NCBI GenBank assembly: GCA_944390955.1
Contig: CALXRY010000167.1
Coordinates: 1 to 34,947, forward strand
Direction: 5' to 3'
DNA from: an uncultured Clostridia bacterium
GTDB lineage: Bacteria; Bacillota; Clostridia; UBA1381
Length of the DNA: 34,947 nucleotides
The translations under genes were made by a program, and so were the position numbers. The notes beneath the pieces were generated by a model, which saw nothing but the letters and a program-made list of their open reading frames with translations, did not search any database and was not told the origin of the DNA. This document shows, piece by piece, positions 33,640-34,947 of the stretch; within the stretch, counting starts at the first letter, position 1, and every line of letters begins with the position of its first letter.

Positions 33640-33930
33640 TATGATTATTTAACAACGTATTTATGCAGAGGTATGCCAAAAAATTTTAACATCCAGACAG
33701 ACATACTTACGGATATTATCTACCGGATATTATCTACACGGCGAACAGTACAGAACACCCAAGTCGGAGCGTTACGAGAAGCTTTGGGGATATCTATTAC
33801 AGCTTTCGTGAAATAAGGTATCTGTAATGTTTGATTGTCTGGCAGTATCATTGATAGTGCTAGCCGCATACTCGTTCAGTTCATTATATTGAAGAGAATT
33901 TTCTATGATTCAAGACGGGTCTCATGTAGG
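33640..33930. other. Intergenic region with a 14-base tandem repeat
   Basis: No convincing gene is seen between the oxidoreductase promoter and the end of the metal ATPase gene. GGATATTATCTACC (33711-33724) is repeated directly as GGATATTATCTACA (33725-33738). A 62-codon frame on the plus strand lacks a ribosome site. No clear terminator for the ATPase gene was found. Confidence 0.5.
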
Positions 33931-34947
33931 TCAATGATCTTTATTTCTCCATTTAAGCAGCAACGCCGAATTTATTATAACGGCAACTGATCCGGCATTG
34001 TGAACAAGAGCCCCGACGACGGGGTTCAGTATTCCCGTAATGGCCAGAATAATGGCAAGGAAATTCAGTCCCATAGAAAACGAAAGATTTATTTTGATCG
34101 TTCTCATCATTCTTTTTGACATTGCAAGAAGGTGCGGCAGCTCCTTCACCTCATCATTTATAAGCGCTATGTCTGCCGCGCTTACGGCAATATCACTTCC
34201 GATGCCTCCCATTGCTATTCCGACGTCCGCCTTTTTAAGCGCCGGAGCGTCGTTTATGCCGTCTCCCATCATGCATACCGAATGGCCGTTTTGCTGCATT
34301 TCGGCTATGGCGTTCAGCTTATCCTCCGGCAGACATTCTGAGTATATTTCCGAAATGCTGAGTTCTTCTCCAATAGCTTTGGCAGAGCTTTTATGATCGC
34401 CTGTAAGAAGCACCGGCGCCGTGCCAGTTCGTTTGATCTTCATTATCATTTCCGGACTCTCCTCGCGTATTGTATCGGAAAGAACGATAAAGCCGGCGAA
34501 AGTTCTATTTATTGATATGTAAATAACAGTACAGCCCTTTTCAATATATTCTGCAGCTCGATGAATAATGTCATCACTGACTACAATGCCAAGCTCCTTC
34601 ATGAATACCGAGTTTCCTGCGGCTATTTTACAGCCTGCTGCAGAAGCTGTAATGCCGCGACCGGGAAGCATGGCAAAATCAGAAGGAGGCATGATGTCCG
34701 AGCTATATTTTTCCTTATATGATTTTACAACGGCCTTACCGAGAGGATGCTCTGACATCAGCTCGGCTGCTGCGGCATAATCAAAAAGCTCCTTTTCCGG
34801 CATTGATGATGCGTATATTGCGGTGACCTTTGGCTCTCCGCAGGTGAGCGTTCCTGTTTTATCAAAGGCTATTTTATCGACCTTTGCAAGCCTCTCGAGC
34901 GCGTCGCCCTCACGGACGAGAAAGCCGTGCTTTGTGGCGTTGCCTAT
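33931..34947 (-). CDS. P1B-type heavy-metal-transporting ATPase, C-terminal part
   Basis: The minus-strand frame stays open to the window edge, so the 5' part is missing; 338 codons are visible. The phosphorylation motif DKTGTLT lies just inside the edge (about 34838-34858). The P1B-specific nucleotide-binding SEHPLGKAVV follows, then LLTGDHKSSA and the hinge GDGINDAPALKKADVGIAMG. Two C-terminal membrane helices carry NPVVGALVHNAGSVAVIINS and end ALLLKWRNKDH. P1B ATPases pump transition metals out of the cytoplasm. The final helix resembles the Zn/Cd/Co/Mn branch rather than the Cu branch (no M..SS), but the CPC-type motif that would settle this is off the edge. No functional link to the utilisation locus is visible. 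Confidence 0.92.
   Translation of the reverse strand: MGNATKHGFLVREGDALERLAKVDKIAFDKTGTLTCGEPKVTAIYASSMPEKELFDYAAAAELMSEHPLGKAVVKSYKEKYSSDIMPPSDFAMLPGRGITASAAGCKIAAGNSVFMKELGIVVSDDIIHRAAEYIEKGCTVIYISINRTFAGFIVLSDTIREESPEMIMKIKRTGTAPVLLTGDHKSSAKAIGEELSISEIYSECLPEDKLNAIAEMQQNGHSVCMMGDGINDAPALKKADVGIAMGGIGSDIAVSAADIALINDEVKELPHLLAMSKRMMRTIKINLSFSMGLNFLAIILAITGILNPVVGALVHNAGSVAVIINSALLLKWRNKDH

Noticed and set aside
33628..33816. 62-codon plus-strand frame near the oxidoreductase promoter
   Set aside because: Overlaps the promoter region, lacks a ribosome site and resembles nothing known.

Overview
The window looks like part of a fibre-degrading, Gram-positive anaerobe of the class Clostridia. 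The evidence is: near-consensus AAGGAGG ribosome binding sites, frequent GTG/TTG starts, heavy use of ATA (Ile) and AGA/AGG (Arg) codons, S-layer homology (SLH) anchoring, Pro/Thr/Glu-rich linkers between secreted modules, and a ferredoxin-type aldo/keto reductase. A Monoglobus- or Oscillospiraceae-like gut or rumen bacterium would fit, but that placement is inference.

Left flank (1-4284). An aldo/keto reductase and a flavodoxin lie on the minus strand behind a consensus promoter, followed by a minus-strand hypothetical gene with its own consensus promoter. Two gene relics sit between them: the last 32 codons of a different aldo/keto reductase, and a decayed GLUG-repeat surface protein in three reading frames.

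Core (4285-32109). About 28 kb is all on the plus strand and forms a polysaccharide-utilisation locus. Its order is: an apparently cytoplasmic GH28-like beta-helix enzyme; a secreted CE4-type deacetylase with two copies of an unrecognised module (type 1); a secreted protein with one type-1 module and no catalytic domain; an unlisted 55-residue peptide and a strong terminator; a membrane-anchored AraC-type regulator with its own promoter; a solute-binding lipoprotein and two permeases; an SLH-anchored modular protein whose third SLH repeat is broken by a 1-base frameshift; a 918-residue secreted protein with degenerate SLH-like segments; two GH74-family enzymes; and a 1655-residue protein with six copies of a second unrecognised module (type 2), a CE2-type acetyl esterase domain and a C-terminal beta domain that recurs across the locus. 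A perfect 12-bp terminator closes the cluster.

Working model (inference): the regulator senses a plant-cell-wall ligand outside the cell. The CE2 and CE4 enzymes de-esterify, and the GH74 enzymes cut, a branched acetylated hemicellulose such as xyloglucan. SLH proteins hold components at the wall, the ABC transporter imports oligosaccharides (its ATPase is not encoded here), and the GH28-like enzyme trims them inside.

Right flank (32210-34947). A minus-strand FAD-dependent oxidoreductase has a near-perfect promoter and a leader palindrome. The C-terminal part of a P1B-type metal ATPase runs off the window edge.

No tRNA, rRNA, CRISPR array, transposase or phage gene was seen. The most novel-looking material is the set of unassigned repeated secreted modules, the 55-residue peptide, the 918-residue partner of the SLH protein, and a GH74 gene that seems to start at ATT.
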